From Elmis aenea (taxonomy: Eukaryota > Arthropoda > Insecta > Coleoptera > Elmidae): DNA of 64,000 nt. The stretch covers positions 71,262,108 to 71,326,107 of the forward strand of contig OX393577.1 in the NCBI GenBank assembly GCA_947652605.1, written 5' to 3'. The position numbers and the translations under genes were made by a program. The notes under the pieces are model-generated. The model had not been told where the DNA came from. It searched no databases and saw only the letters and a list, made by a program, of their open reading frames with translations. Numbering within the stretch: position 1 is the first letter of the stretch; every line of letters begins with the position of its first letter. This document shows positions 38,201 to 53,300 of the stretch, piece after piece.

Positions 38201-40280
38201 ACTCATTAACATGCTAAAATTTGAACAAAATGTAACTAGCCGTTTTCAAAAAAAATTTCAAAATTTTTAATTTTTTGAATAATTTTGTAAATTAAATTTC
38301 AAAATAGTTGAGACAAACGGCATTATACTTAGAAAAATAAACTTTATAACGTTCTAAAATTTAAACAAAATGTAACAAGCCGTTTTCAAAAAAAAATTTC
38401 AAAATTTTTAATTTTTTGAATAATTTTGTAAAATAGACTTCTAAATAGTTGAGACAAACGGCATTATACTTAGACAAATAAACTCTATAACATGCTAAAA
38501 TTTAAACAAAATGAAACAAGCCGTTTTCAAAAAAAAATTTCAAAATTTTTAATTTTTTGAATAATTTTGTAAATTAAATTTCAAAATAGTTGAGACAAAC
38601 GGCAATTTACTTAGAAAAATAAACTCTATAACATACTAAAATTTAAACAAAATCGTATGAGCCGTTCTCGAGAAAAATTTTCAAAATTTTTAATTTTTTG
38701 AATAATTTTGTAAATTAAATTTTAAAATAGTTGAGACAAACGGCATTATACTAAGAAAAATAAACTCAATAACATACTAAAATTTGAACAAAATCGTATG
38801 AGCCGTTTTCGAGAAAAATTTTCAAAATTTTAAATTTTTTGAATAATTTTGTAAATTAAATTTTAAAATAGTTGAGACAAACAGCATTACACTTAGAAAA
38901 ATAAACTTAATAACATACTTAAATTTGAACAAAATCGTATGAGCCGTTCTCGAGAAAAATTTTCAAAATTTTTAATTTTTTGAATAATTTTGTAAATTAA
39001 ATTTCAAAATAGTTGAGACAAACGGCATTATACTTAGAAAAATAAACTCTATAACATGCTAACATTTGAACTAAATCGTATGAGCCGTTCTCGAGAAAAA
39101 TTTTCAAAATTTTTAATTTTTCGAATAATTTTGTAAATTAAATTTCAAAATAGTTGAGACAAACGGCATTATACTTAGAAAAATAAACTCTATAACATGC
39201 TAAAATTTGAACAAAATGTAACTAGCCGTTTTCAAAAAAAATTTCAAAATTTTTAATTTTTTGAATAAATTTGTAAATTAAATTTCAAAATAGTTGAGAG
39301 AAACGGCATTATACTTAGAAAAATAAACTTTATAACGTGCTAAAATTTAAACAAAATGTAATAAGCCGTTTTCAAAAAAAAATTTCAAAAATTTTAATTT
39401 TTTGAATAATTTTGTAAATTAGACTTCTAAATAGTTGAGACAAACGGCATTATACTTAGAAAAACAAACTCTATAACATGCTAAAATTTAAACAAAATGT
39501 AACAAGCCGTTTTCAAAAAAAAATTTCAAAATTTTTAATTTTTTGAATAATTTTGTAAATTAAATTTCAAAATAGTTGAGACAAACAGCATTATACTTAG
39601 AAAAATAAACCTAATAACATACAGAAATTTGAACAAAATCGTATGAGCCGTTCTCGAGAAAAATTTTCAAAATTTTTAATTTTTTGAATAATTTTGTAAA
39701 TTAAATTTCAAAATAGTTGAGACAAACGGCATTATACTTAGAAAAATAAACTCTATAACATGCTAAAATTTGAACAAAATGTAACTAGCCGTTTTCAAAA
39801 AAAATTTCAAAATTTTTAATTTTTTGAATAATTTTGTAAATTAAATTTCAAAATAGTTGAGAGAAACGGCATTATACTTAGAAAAATAAACTTTATAACG
39901 TGCTAAAATTTAAACAAAATGTAATAAGCCGTTTTCAAAAAAAAATTTCAAAAATTTTAATTTTTTGAATAATTTTGTAAATTAGACTTCTAAATAGTTG
40001 AGACAAACGGCATTATACTTAGAAAAACAAACTCTATAACATGCTAAAATTTAAACAAAATGTAACAAGCCGTTTTCAAAAAAAAAATTCAAAATTTTTA
40101 ATTTTTTGAATAATTTTGTAAATTAAATTTCAAAATAGTTGAGACAAACAGCATTATACTTAGAAAAATAAACCTAATAACATACAGAAATTTGAACAAA
40201 ATCGTATGAGCCGTTCTCGAGAAAAATTTTCAAAATTTTTAGTTTTTTGAATAATTTTGTAAATTAAATTTCAAAATAGT
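35206..40280 (+). repeat. Eighteen-monomer higher-order repeat (2533 bp)
   Basis: Rare markers CTCGATAACATGC (35245, 37778) and ATAACGTTCTAAAA (CGTT at 35817, 38350) share the same 2533-bp shift, with the intervening monomers in the same order. Within the second unit, a four-monomer block carrying CATACAGAAATTTG is repeated at about 39621 and 40181 (560 bp). Confidence 0.8.
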
Positions 40281-43200
40281 TGAGACAAACAGCATTATAC
40301 TAAGAAAAATAAACTCAATAACATACTAAAATTTGAACAAAATCGTATCAGCCGTTTTCGAGAAAAATTTTCAAAATTTTAAATTTTTTGAATAATTTTG
40401 TAAATTAAATTTTAAAATAGTTGAGACAAACAGCATTACACTTAGAAAAATAAACTCTATAACATACTAAAATTTGAACAAAATCGTATGAGCCGTTCTC
40501 GAGAAAAATTTTCAAAATTTTTAATTTTTTGAATAACTTTGCAAAATAAATTTCAAAATAGTTGAGACAAACGGCATTATACTAAGAAAAATAAACTCAA
40601 TAAGATACTAAAATTTGAACAAAATCGTATAAGCCGTTTTCGAGAAAAATTTTCAAAATTTTAAATTTTTTGAATGATTTTGTAAATTAAATTTCAAAAT
40701 AGTTGAGACAAACGACATTATACTTAGAAAAATAAACTCTATAACATGCTAAAATTTGAAAAAAATGTAACAAGCCGTTTTCAAAAAAAAATTTAAAATT
40801 TTTAATTTTTAGAATAATTTTGTAAATTAAATTTCAAATTAGTTGAGACAAACGGCATTATACTTAGAAAAATAAACTCTATAACATGCTAAAATTTGAA
40901 CAAAATGTAACAAGCCGTTTTCAAAAAAAATTTCAAAATTTTTAATTTTTTGAATAATTTTGTAAATTAAATTTTAAAATAGTTGAGACAAACAGCATTA
41001 TACTTAGAAAAATAAACTCTATAACATACTAAAATTTGAACAAAATCGTATGAGCCGTTCTCGAGAAAAATTTTCAAAATTTTTAGTTTTTTGAATAATT
41101 TTGTAAATTAAATTTCAAAATAGTTGAGACAAACGGCATTATACTAAGAAAAATAAACTCAATAACATACTAAAATTTGAACAAAATCGTATAAGCTGTT
41201 TTCGAGAAAAATTTTCAAAATTTTAAATTTTTTGAATAATTTTGTAAATTAAATTTTAAAATAGTTGAGACAAACAGCATTATACTTAGAAAAATAAACT
41301 CTATAACATACTAAAATTTGAACAAAATCGTATGAGCCGTTCTCGAGAAAAATTTTCAAAATTTTTAATTTTTTGAATAATTTTGTAAATTAAATTTCAA
41401 AATAGTTGAGACAAACGGCATTATACTAAGAAAAATAAACTCAATAACATACTAAAATTTGAACAAAATCGTATAAGCTGTTTTCGAGAAAAATTTTCAA
41501 AATTTTAAATTTTTTGAATAATTTTGTAAATTAAATTTTAAAATAGTTGAGACAAACAGCATTATACTTAGAAAAATAAACTCTATAACATACTAAAATT
41601 TGAACAAAATCGTATGAGCCGTTCTCGAGAAAAATTTTCAAAATTTTTAATTTTTTGAATAATTTTGTAAATTAAATTTCAAAATAGTTGAGACAAACGG
41701 CAATTTACTAAGAAAAATAAACTCAATAACATACTAAAATTTGAACAAAATCGTATGAGCCGTTTTCGAGAAAAATTTTCAAATTTTTAAATTTTTTGAA
41801 TAATTTTGTAAATTAAATTTCAAAATAGTTGAGACAAACAGCATTATACTTGAAAAAATAAACTCTATAACATGCTTAAATTTTAAAAAAACGTAACGAG
41901 CCGTTTTCGAAAAAAAATTTCAAATTTTTCAAAATCTTTAATTTTTTAAATAATTTTGTAAATTAAATTTTAAATTAGTTGAGACAAACAGCATTATATT
42001 TAGAAAAATAAATTCAATAACATGCTAAAATTTGAACAAAATGTAACAAGCCGTTTTCGAGAAAAATTTTCAAAATTTTTAATTTTTTGAATAATTTTGT
42101 AAATTACATTTCAAAATAGTTGAGACAAACGGCATTATACTAAGAAAAATAAACTCTATAACATGCTATAATTTGAACAAAATGTAACAAGCCGTTTTCA
42201 AAAAAAAATTTCAAAATTTTTAATTTTTAGTATAATTTTGTAAATTAAATTTCAAAATAGTTGAGACAAACAGCATTATACTTAGAAAAATAAACCTAAT
42301 AACATACAGAAATTTGAACAAAATCGTATGAGCCGTTCTCGAGAAAAATTTTCAAAATTTTTAATTTTTTGAATAATTTTGTAAATTAAATTTTAAAATA
42401 GTTGAGACAAACGGCATTATACTTAGAAAAATAAACTTAATAACATACTAAAATTTGAACAAAATCGTATGAGCCGTTCTCGAGAAAAATTTTCAAAATT
42501 TTTAGTTTTTTGAATAATTTTGTAAATTAAATTTCAAAATAGTTGAGACAAACGGCATTATACTAAGAAAAATAAACTCAATAACATACTAAAATTTGAA
42601 CAAAATCGTATAAGCCGTTTTCGAGAAAAATTTTCAAAATTTTAAATTTTTTGAATAATTTTGTAAATTAAATTTTAAAATAGTTGAGACAAACAGCATT
42701 ACACTTAGAAAAATAAACTCAATAACATACTAAAATTTGAACAAAATCGTGTAAGCCGTTCTCGAAAAAAATTTTCAAAATTTTTAATTTTTTGAATAAT
42801 TTTGTAAATTAAATTTCAAAATAGTTGAGACAAACGGCATTATACTTAGAAAAATAAACTCTATAACATGCTAAAATTTGAACAAAATCGTATGAGCCGT
42901 TTTCGAGAAAAATTTTCAAAATTTTCAATTTATTGAATAATTTTGTAAATTAAATTTCAAAATAAATGAGACAAACGGCATTATACTTAGAAAAATAAAC
43001 TTAATAACATACTAAAATTTGAACAAAATCGTATGAGCCGTTCTCGAGAAAAATTTTCAAAATTTTTAGTTTTTTGAATAATTTTGTAAATTAAATTTCA
43101 AAATAGTTGAGACAAACGGCATTATACTAAGAAAAATTAACTCAATAACATACTAAAATTTGAACAAAATCGTATGAGCCGTTTTCGAGAAAAATTTTCA

Positions 43201-44394
43201 AAATTTTTTAAATTTTGGAATAATTTTGTAAATTAAATTTCAAAATAGTTGAGACAAACGGCATTATACTTAGAAAAATAAACTTAATAACATACTAAAA
43301 TTTGAACAAAATCGTATGAGCCGTTCTCGAGAAAAATTTTCAAAATTTTTAATTTTTTGAATAATTTTGTAAATTAAATTTTAAAATAGTTGAGACAAAC
43401 GGCATTATACTTAGAAAAATAAACTTAATAACATACTTAAATTTGAACAAAATCGTATGAGCCGTTCTCGAGAAAAATTTTCAAAATTTTTAGTTTTTTG
43501 AATAATTTTGTAAATTAAATTTCAAAATAGTTGAGACAAACGGCATTATACTAAGAAAAATAAACTCAATAACATACTAAAATTTGAACAAAATGTAACG
43601 AGCCGTTTTCGAAAAAAAATTTCAAAATTTTGATAATTTTTAATTTTTTGAATAACTTTGTAAATTAAATTTCAAACTAGTTGAAACAAACGGCATTATA
43701 CTAAGAAAAATAAACTCTATAACATGCTAAAATTTGAACAAAATGTAACGAGCCGTTTTCGAAAAAAAAATTCAAAATTTTGATAATTTTTAATTTTTTG
43801 AATAACTTTGTAAATTAAATTTCAAACTAGTTGAAACAAACGGCATTATACTAAGAAAAATAAACTCTATAACATACTAAAATTTGAACAAAATCGTAAG
43901 AGCCGTTTTCGAGAAAAATTTTCAAAACTTTTAATTTTCTGAATAACTTTGTAAATTAAATTTCAAAATAGTTGAGACAAACGTCATTATACTTAGAAAA
44001 ATAAACTCTATAACATGCTAAAATTTGAACAAAATCGTATGAGCCGTTTTCGAGAAAAATTTTCAAAATTTTCAATTTATTGAATAATTTTGTAAATTAA
44101 ATTTCAAAATAGTTGAGACAAACGGCATTATACTTAGAAAAATAAACTTAATAACATACTAAAATTTGAACAAAATCGTATGAGCCGTTTTCGAGAAAAA
44201 TTTTCAAAATTTTAAATTTTTTGAATAATTTTGTAAATTAAATTTCAAAATAGTTGAGACAAACGGCATTATACTTAGAAAAATAAACTCTATAACATAC
44301 TAAAATTTGAACAAAATGTAACAAGCCGTTTTCGAGAAAAATTTTCAAAATTTTAAATTTTTTGAATAATTTTGTAAATTAAATTTCAAAATAG

Positions 44395-47300
44395 TTGAGA
44401 CAAACAGCATTATACTTAGAAAAATAAACTCTATAACATGCTATAATTTGAACAAAATGTAACAAGCCGTTTTCAAAAAAAAATTTCAAAATTTTTAATT
44501 TTTAGTATAATTTTGTAAATTAAATTTCAAAATAGTTGAGACAAACAGCATTATACTTAGAAAAATAAACCTAATAACATACAAAAATTTGAACAAAATC
44601 GTATGAGCCGTTCTCGAGAAAAATTTTCAAAATTTTTAATTTTTTGAATAATTTTGTAAATTAAATTTTAAAATAGTTGAGACAAACGGCATTATACTTA
44701 GAAAAATAAACTCTATAACATACTAAAATTTGAACAAAATCGTATGAGCCGTTCTCGAGAAAAAGTTTCAAAATTTTTAGTTTTTTGAATAATTTTGTAA
44801 ATTAAATTTCAAAATAGTTGAGACAAACGGCATTATACTAAGAAAAATAAACTCAATAACATACTAAAATTTGAACAAAATCGTATAAGCCGTTTTCGAG
44901 AAAAATTTTCAAAATTTTAAATTTATTGAATAATTTTGTAAATTAAATTTTAAAATAGTTGAGACAAACGGCATTATACTTAGAAAAATAAACTCTATAA
45001 CATACTAAAATTTGAACAAAATGTAACAAGCCGTTTTCGAGAAAAATTTTCAAAATTTTAAATTTTTTGAATAATTTTGTAAATTAAATTTCAAAATAGT
45101 TGAGACAAACGGCATTATACTTAGAAAAATAAACTCTATAACATGCTAAAATTTGAACAAAATCGTATGAGCCGTTTTCGAGAAAAATTTTCAAAATTTT
45201 CAATTTATTGAATAATTTTGTAAATTAAATTTCAAAATAGTTGAGACAAACGGCATTATACTTAGAAAAATAAACTTAATAACATACTAAAATTTGAACA
45301 AAATCGTATGAGCCGTTCTCGAGAAAAATTTTCAAAATTTTTAGTTTTTTGAATAATTTTGTAAATTAAATTTCAAAATAGTTGAGACAAACGGCATTAT
45401 ACTTAGAAAAATAAACTCTATAACATACTAAAATTTGAACAAAATGTAACAAGCCGTTTTCGAGAAAAATTTTCAAAATTTTAAATTTTTTGAATAATTT
45501 TGTAAATTAAATTTCAAAATAGTTGAGACAAACAGCATTATACTTAGAAAAATAAACTCTATAACATGCTATAATTTGAACAAAATGTAACAAGCCGTTT
45601 TCAAAAAAAAATTTCAAAATTTTTAATTTTTAGTATAATTTTGTAAATTAAATTTCAAAATAGTTGAGACAAACAGCATTATACTTAGAAAAATAAACCT
45701 AATAACATGCTAAAATTTGAACAAAATCGTATGAGCCGTTTTCGAGAAAAATTTTCAAAATTTTCAATTTATTGAATAATTTTGTAAATTAAATTTCAAA
45801 ATAGTTGAGACAAACGGCATTATACTTAGAAAAATAAACTCTATAACATACTAAAATTTGAACAAAATGTAACAAGCCGTTTTCGAGAAAAATTTTCAAA
45901 ATTTTAAATTTTTTGAATAATTTTGTAAATTAAATTTCAAAATAGTTGAGACAAACGGCATTATACTTAGAAAAATAAACTCAATAACATGCTAAAATTT
46001 GAACAAAATGTAACAAGCCGTTTTCAAAAAAAATTCAAAATTTTTAATTTTTTGAATAATTTTGTAAATTAGACTTCTAAATAGTTGAGACAAACGGCAT
46101 TATACTTGAAAAAATAAACTCTATAACATACTTATATTTGAAAAAAATGTAACGAGCCGTTTTCGAAAAATATTCAAAATTTTTAATTTTTTGAATATTT
46201 TTGTAAATTAAATTTCAAAATAGTTGAGACAAACGGCATTATACTTAGAAAAATAAACTCTATAACATACTAAAATTTGAACAAAATGTAACAAGCCGTT
46301 TTCGAGAAAAATTTTCAAAATTTTAAATTTTTTGAATAATTTTGTAAATTAAATTTCAAAATAGTTGAGACAAACAGCATTATACTTAGAAAAATAAACT
46401 CTATAACATGCTATAATTTGAACAAAATGTAACAAGCCGTTTTCAAAAAAAAATTTCAAAATTTTTAATTTTTAGTATAATTTTGTAAATTAAATTTCAA
46501 AATAGTTGAGACAAACAGCATTATACTTAGAAAAATAAACCTAATAACATACAAAAATTTGAACAAAATCGTATGAGCCGTTCTCGAGAAAAATTTTCAA
46601 AATTTTTAATTTTTTGAATAATTTTGTAAATTAAATTTTAAAATAGTTGAGACAAACGGCATTATACTTAGAAAAATAAACTCTATAACATACTAAAATT
46701 TGAACAAAATCGTATGAGCCGTTCTCGAGAAAAAGTTTCAAAATTTTTAGTTTTTTGAATAATTTTGTAAATTAAATTTCAAAATAGTTGAGACAAACGG
46801 CATTATACTAAGAAAAATAAACTCAATAACATACTAAAATTTGAACAAAATCGTATAAGCCGTTTTCGAGAAAAATTTTCAAAATTTTAAATTTATTGAA
46901 TAATTTTGTAAATTAAATTTTAAAATAGTTGAGACAAACGGCATTATACTTAGAAAAATAAACTCTATAACATACTAAAATTTGAACAAAATGTAACAAG
47001 CCGTTTTCGAGAAAAATTTTCAAAATTTTAAATTTTTTGAATAATTTTGTAAATTAAATTTCAAAATAGTTGAGACAAACGGCATTATACTTAGAAAAAT
47101 AAACTCTATAACATGCTAAAATTTGAACAAAATCGTATGAGCCGTTTTCGAGAAAAATTTTCAAAATTTTCAATTTATTGAATAATTTTGTAAATTAAAT
47201 TTCAAAATAGTTGAGACAAACGGCATTATACTTAGAAAAATAAACTTAATAACATACTAAAATTTGAACAAAATCGTATGAGCCGTTCTCGAGAAAAATT

Positions 47301-50300
47301 TTCAAAATTTTTAGTTTTTTGAATAATTTTGTAAATTAAATTTCAAAATAGTTGAGACAAACGGCATTATACTTAGAAAAATAAACTCTATAACATACTA
47401 AAATTTGAACAAAATGTAACAAGCCGTTTTCGAGAAAAATTTTCAAAATTTTAAATTTTTTGAATAATTTTGTAAATTAAATTTCAAAATAGTTGAGACA
47501 AACAGCATTATACTTAGAAAAATAAACTCTATAACATGCTATAATTTGAACAAAATGTAACAAGCCGTTTTCAAAAAAAAATTTCAAAATTTTAAATTTT
47601 TTGAATAATTTTGTAAATTAAATTTCAAAATAGTTGAGACAAACAGCATTATACTTAGAAAAATAAACTCTATAACATGCTATAATTTGAACAAAATGTA
47701 ACAAGCCGTTTTCAAAAAAAAATTTCAAAATTTTTAATTTTTAGTATAATTTTGTAAATTAAATTTCAAAATAGTTGAGACAAACAGCATTATACTTAGA
47801 AAAATAAACCTAATAACATGCTAAAATTTGAACAAAATCGTATGAGCCGTTTTCGAGAAAAATTTTCAAAATTTTCAATTTATTGAATAATTTTGTAAAT
47901 TAAATTTCAAAATAGTTGAGACAAACGGCATTATACTTAGAAAAATAAACTCTATAACATACTAAAATTTGAACAAAATGTAACAAGCCGTTTTCGAGAA
48001 AAATTTTCAAAATTTTAAATTTTTTGAATAATTTTGTAAATTAAATTTCAAAATAGTTGAGACAAACGGCATTATACTTAGAAAAATAAACTCAATAACA
48101 TGCTAAAATTTGAACAAAATGTAACAAGCCGTTTTCAAAAAAAATTCAAAATTTTTAATTTTTTGAATAATTTTGTAAATTAGACTTCTAAATAGTTGAG
48201 ACAAACGGCATTATACTTGAAAAAATAAACTCTATAACATACTTATATTTGAAAAAAATGTAACGAGCCGTTTTCGAAAAATATTCAAAATTTTTAATTT
48301 TTTGAATATTTTTGTAAATTAAATTTCAAAATAGTTGAGACAAACGGCATTATACTTAGAAAAATAAACTCTATAACATACTAAAATTTGAACAAAATGT
48401 AACAAGCCGTTTTCGAGAAAAATTTTCAAAATTTTAAATTTTTTGAATAATTTTGTAAATTAAATTTCAAAATAGTTGAGACAAACAGCATTATACTTAG
48501 AAAAATAAACTCTATAACATGCTATAATTTGAACAAAATGTAACAAGCCGTTTTCAAAAAAAAATTTCAAAATTTTTAATTTTTAGTATAATTTTGTAAA
48601 TTAAATTTCAAAATAGTTGAGACAAACAGCATTATACTTAGAAAAATAAACCTAATAACATACAAAAATTTGAACAAAATCGTATGAGCCGTTCTCGAGA
48701 AAAATTTTCAAAATTTTTAATTTTTTGAATAATTTTGTAAATTAAATTTTAAAATAGTTGAGACAAACGGCATTATACTTAGAAAAATAAACTCTATAAC
48801 ATACTAAAATTTGAACAAAATCGTATGAGCCGTTCTCGAGAAAAAGTTTCAAAATTTTTAGTTTTTTGAATAATTTTGTAAATTAAATTTCAAAATAGTT
48901 GAGACAAACGGCATTATACTAAGAAAAATAAACTCAATAACATACTAAAATTTGAACAAAATCGTATAAGCCGTTTTCGAGAAAAATTTTCAAAATTTTA
49001 AATTTATTGAATAATTTTGTAAATTAAATTTTAAAATAGTTGAGACAAACGGCATTATACTTAGAAAAATAAACTCTATAACATACTAAAATTTGAACAA
49101 AATGTAACAAGCCGTTTTCGAGAAAAATTTTCAAAATTTTAAATTTTTTGAATAATTTTGTAAATTAAATTTCAAAATAGTTGAGACAAACGGCATTATA
49201 CTTAGAAAAATAAACTCTATAACATGCTAAAATTTGAACAAAATCGTATGAGCCGTTTTCGAGAAAAATTTTCAAAATTTTCAATTTATTGAATAATTTT
49301 GTAAATTAAATTTCAAAATAGTTGAGACAAACGGCATTATACTTAGAAAAATAAACTTAATAACATACTAAAATTTGAACAAAATCGTATGAGCCGTTCT
49401 CGAGAAAAATTTTCAAAATTTTTAGTTTTTTGAATAATTTTGTAAATTAAATTTCAAAATAGTTGAGACAAACGGCATTATACTTAGAAAAATAAACTCT
49501 ATAACATACTAAAATTTGAACAAAATGTAACAAGCCGTTTTCGAGAAAAATTTTCAAAATTTTAAATTTTTTGAATAATTTTGTAAATTAAATTTCAAAA
49601 TAGTTGAGACAAACAGCATTATACTTAGAAAAATAAACTCTATAACATGCTATAATTTGAACAAAATGTAACAAGCCGTTTTCAAAAAAAAATTTCAAAA
49701 TTTTTAATTTTTAGTATAATTTTGTAAATTAAATTTCAAAATAGTTGAGACAAACAGCATTATACTTAGAAAAATAAACCTAATAACATGCTAAAATTTG
49801 AACAAAATCGTATGAGCCGTTTTCGAGAAAAATTTTCAAAATTTTCAATTTATTGAATAATTTTGTAAATTAAATTTCAAAATAGTTGAGACAAACGGCA
49901 TTATACTTAGAAAAATAAACTCAATAACATACTAAAATTTGAACAAAATGTAACAAGCCGTTTTCGAGAAAAATTTTCAAAATTTTAAATTTTTTGAATA
50001 ATTTTGTAAATTAAATTTCAAAATAGTTGAGACAAACGGCATTATACTTAGAAAAATAAACTCAATAACATGCTAAAATTTGAACAAAATGTAACAAGCC
50101 GTTTTCAAAAAAAATTCAAAATTTTTAATTTTTTGAATAATTTTGTAAATTAGACTTCTAAATAGTTGAGACAAACGGCATTATACTTGAAAAAATAAAC
50201 TCTATAACATACTTATATTTGAAAAAAATGTAACGAGCCGTTTTCGAAAAATATTCAAAATTTTTAATTTTTTGAATATTTTTGTAAATTAAATTTCAAA

Positions 50301-50340
50301 ATAGTTGAGACAAACGGCATTATACTTAAAAAAATAAACT
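44395..50340 (+). repeat. Fourteen/fifteen-monomer higher-order repeat (1970 and 2111 bp)
   Basis: The variant with CATGCTATAATTTG begins repeat units at about 44411, 46381 and 48492 (shifts of 1970 and 2111 bp). Inside, the same variant recurs about eight monomers later. The second unit has one extra monomer (near 47512-47653), explaining its greater length by 141 bp. Confidence 0.85.
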
Positions 50341-53300
50341 CTATAACATGCTATAATTTGAACAAAATGTAACAAGCCGTTTTCAAAAAAAAATTTCAAA
50401 ATTTTTAATTTTTAGAATAATTTTGTAAATTAAATTTCAAAATAGTTGAGACAAACAGCATTATACTTAGAAAAATAAACCTAATAACATACAGAAATTT
50501 GAACAAAATCGTATGAGCCGTTCTCGAGAAAAATTTTCAAAATTTTTAATTTTTTGAATAATTTTGTAAATTAAATTTTAAAATAGTTGAGACAAACAGC
50601 ATTATACTTAGAAAAATAAACTTAATAACATACTAAAATTTGAACAAAATCGTATGAGCCGTTCTCGAGAAAAATTTTCAAAATTTTTAGTTTTTTGAAT
50701 AATTTTGTAAATTAAATTTCAAAATAGTTGAGACAAACGGCATTATACTAAGAAAAATAAACTCAATAACATACTAAAATTTGAACAAAATCGTATCAGC
50801 CGTTTTCGAGAAAAATTTTCAAAATTTTAAATTTTTTGAATAATTTTGTAAATTAAATTTTAAAATAGTTGAGACAAACAGCATTACACTTAGAAAAATA
50901 AACTCAATAACATACTAAAATTTGAACAAAATCGTATAAGCCGTTCTCGAAAAAAATTTTCAAAATTTTTAATTTTTTGAATAACTTTGTAAATTACATT
51001 TCAAAATAGTTGAGACAAACGGCATTATACTAAGAAAAATAAACTCTATAACATACTAAAATTTGAACAAAATCGTATGAGCCGTTTTCGAGAAAAATTT
51101 TCAAAATTTTAAATTTTTTGAATAACTTTGTAAATTAAATTTCAAAATAGTTGAGACAAACGGCATTATACTAAGAAAAATAAACTCTATAACATACTAA
51201 AATTTGAACAAAATCGTATGAGCCGTTTTCGAGAAAAATTTTCAAAATTTTCAATTTATTGAATAATTTTGTAAATTAAATTTCAAAATAGTTGAGACAA
51301 ACGGCATTATACTTAGAAAAATAAACTCTATAACATACTAAAATTTGAACAAAATGTAACAAGCCGTTTTCGAGAAAAATTTTCAAAATTTTAAATTTTT
51401 TGAATAATTTTGTAAATTAAATTTCAAAATAGTTGAGACAAACGGCATTATACTTAGAAAAATAAACTCTATAACATGCTAAAATTTGAACAAAATGTAA
51501 CAAGCTGTTTTCAAAAAAAATTCAAAATTTTTAATTTTTTGAATAATTTTGTAAATTAGACTTCTAAATAGTTGAGACAAACGGCATTATACTTGAAAAA
51601 ATAAACTCTATAACATACTTATATTTGAAAAAAATGTAACGAGCCGTTTTCGAAAAATATTCAAAATTTTTAATTTTTTGAATATTTTTGTAAATTAAAT
51701 TTCAAAATAGTTGAGACAAACGGCATTATACTTAAAAAAATAAACTCTATAACATGCTATAATTTGAACAAAATGTAACAAGCCGTTTTCAAAAAAAAAT
51801 TTCAAAATTTTTAATTTTTAGAATAATTTTGTAAATTAAATTTCAAAATAGTTGAGACAAACAGCATTATACTTAGAAAAATAAACCTAATAACATACAG
51901 AAATTTGAACAAAATCGTATGAGCCGTTCTCGAGAAAAATTTTCAAAATTTTTAATTTTTTGAATAATTTTGTAAATTAAATTTTAAAATAGTTGAGACA
52001 AACGGCATTATACTTAGAAAAATAAACTCTATAACATGCTAAAATTTGAACAAAATGTAACAAGCCGTTTTCAAAAAAAATTCAAAATTTTTAATTTTTT
52101 GAATAATTTTGTAAATTAGACTTCTAAATAGTTGAGACAAACGGCATTATACTTGAAAAAATAAACTCTATAACATACTTATATTTGAAAAAAATGTAAC
52201 GAGCCGTTTTCGAAAAATATTCAAAATTTTTAATTTTTTGAATATTTTTGTAAATTAAATTTCAAAATAGTTGAGACAAACGGCATTATACTTAGAAAAA
52301 TAAACTCTATAACTTACTAAAATTTGAACAAAATCGTATGAGCCGTTCTCGAGAAAAATTTTCAAAATTTTTAATTTTTTGAATAATTTTGTAAATTAAA
52401 TTTCAAAATAGTTGAGACAAACGGCATTATACTAAGAAAAATAAACTTAATAACATACTAAAATTTGAACAAAATCGTATGAGCCGTTCTCGAAAAAAAT
52501 TTTCAAAATTTTTAATTTTTTGAATAATTTTGTAAATTAAATTTCAAAATAGTTGAGACAAACGGCATTATACTTAGAAAAATAAACTCTATAACATGCT
52601 AAAATTTGAACAAAATCGTATGAGCCGTTTTCGAGAAAAATTTTCATAATTTTCAATTTATTGAATAATTTTGTAAATTAAATTTCAAAATAGTTGAGAC
52701 AAACGGCATTATACTTAGAAAAATAAACTCTATAACATACTAAAATTTGAACAAAATGTAACAAGCCGTTTTCGAGAAAAATTTTCAAAATTTTAAATTT
52801 TTTGAATAATTTTGTAAATTAAATTTCAAAATAGTTGAGACAAACGGCATTATACTTAGAAAAATAAACTCAATAACATGCTAAAATTTGAACAAAATGT
52901 AACAAGCCGTTTTCAAAAAAAATTCAAAATTTTTAATTTTTTGAATAATTTTGTAAATTAGACTTCTAAATAGTTGAGACAAACGGCATTATACTTGAAA
53001 AAATAAACTCTATAACATACTTATATTTGAAAAAAATGTAACGAGCCGTTTTCGAAAAATATTCAAAATTTTTAATTTTTTGAATATTTTTGTAAATTAA
53101 ATTTCAAAATAGTTGAGACAAACGGCATTATACTTAAAAAAATAAACTCTATAACATGCTTTAATTTGAACAAAATGTAACAAGCCGTTTTCAAAAAAAA
53201 ATTTCAAAATTTTTAATTTTTAGAATAATTTTGTAAATTAAATTTCAAAATAGTTGAGACAAACAGCATTATACTTAGAAAAATAAACCTAATAACATAC

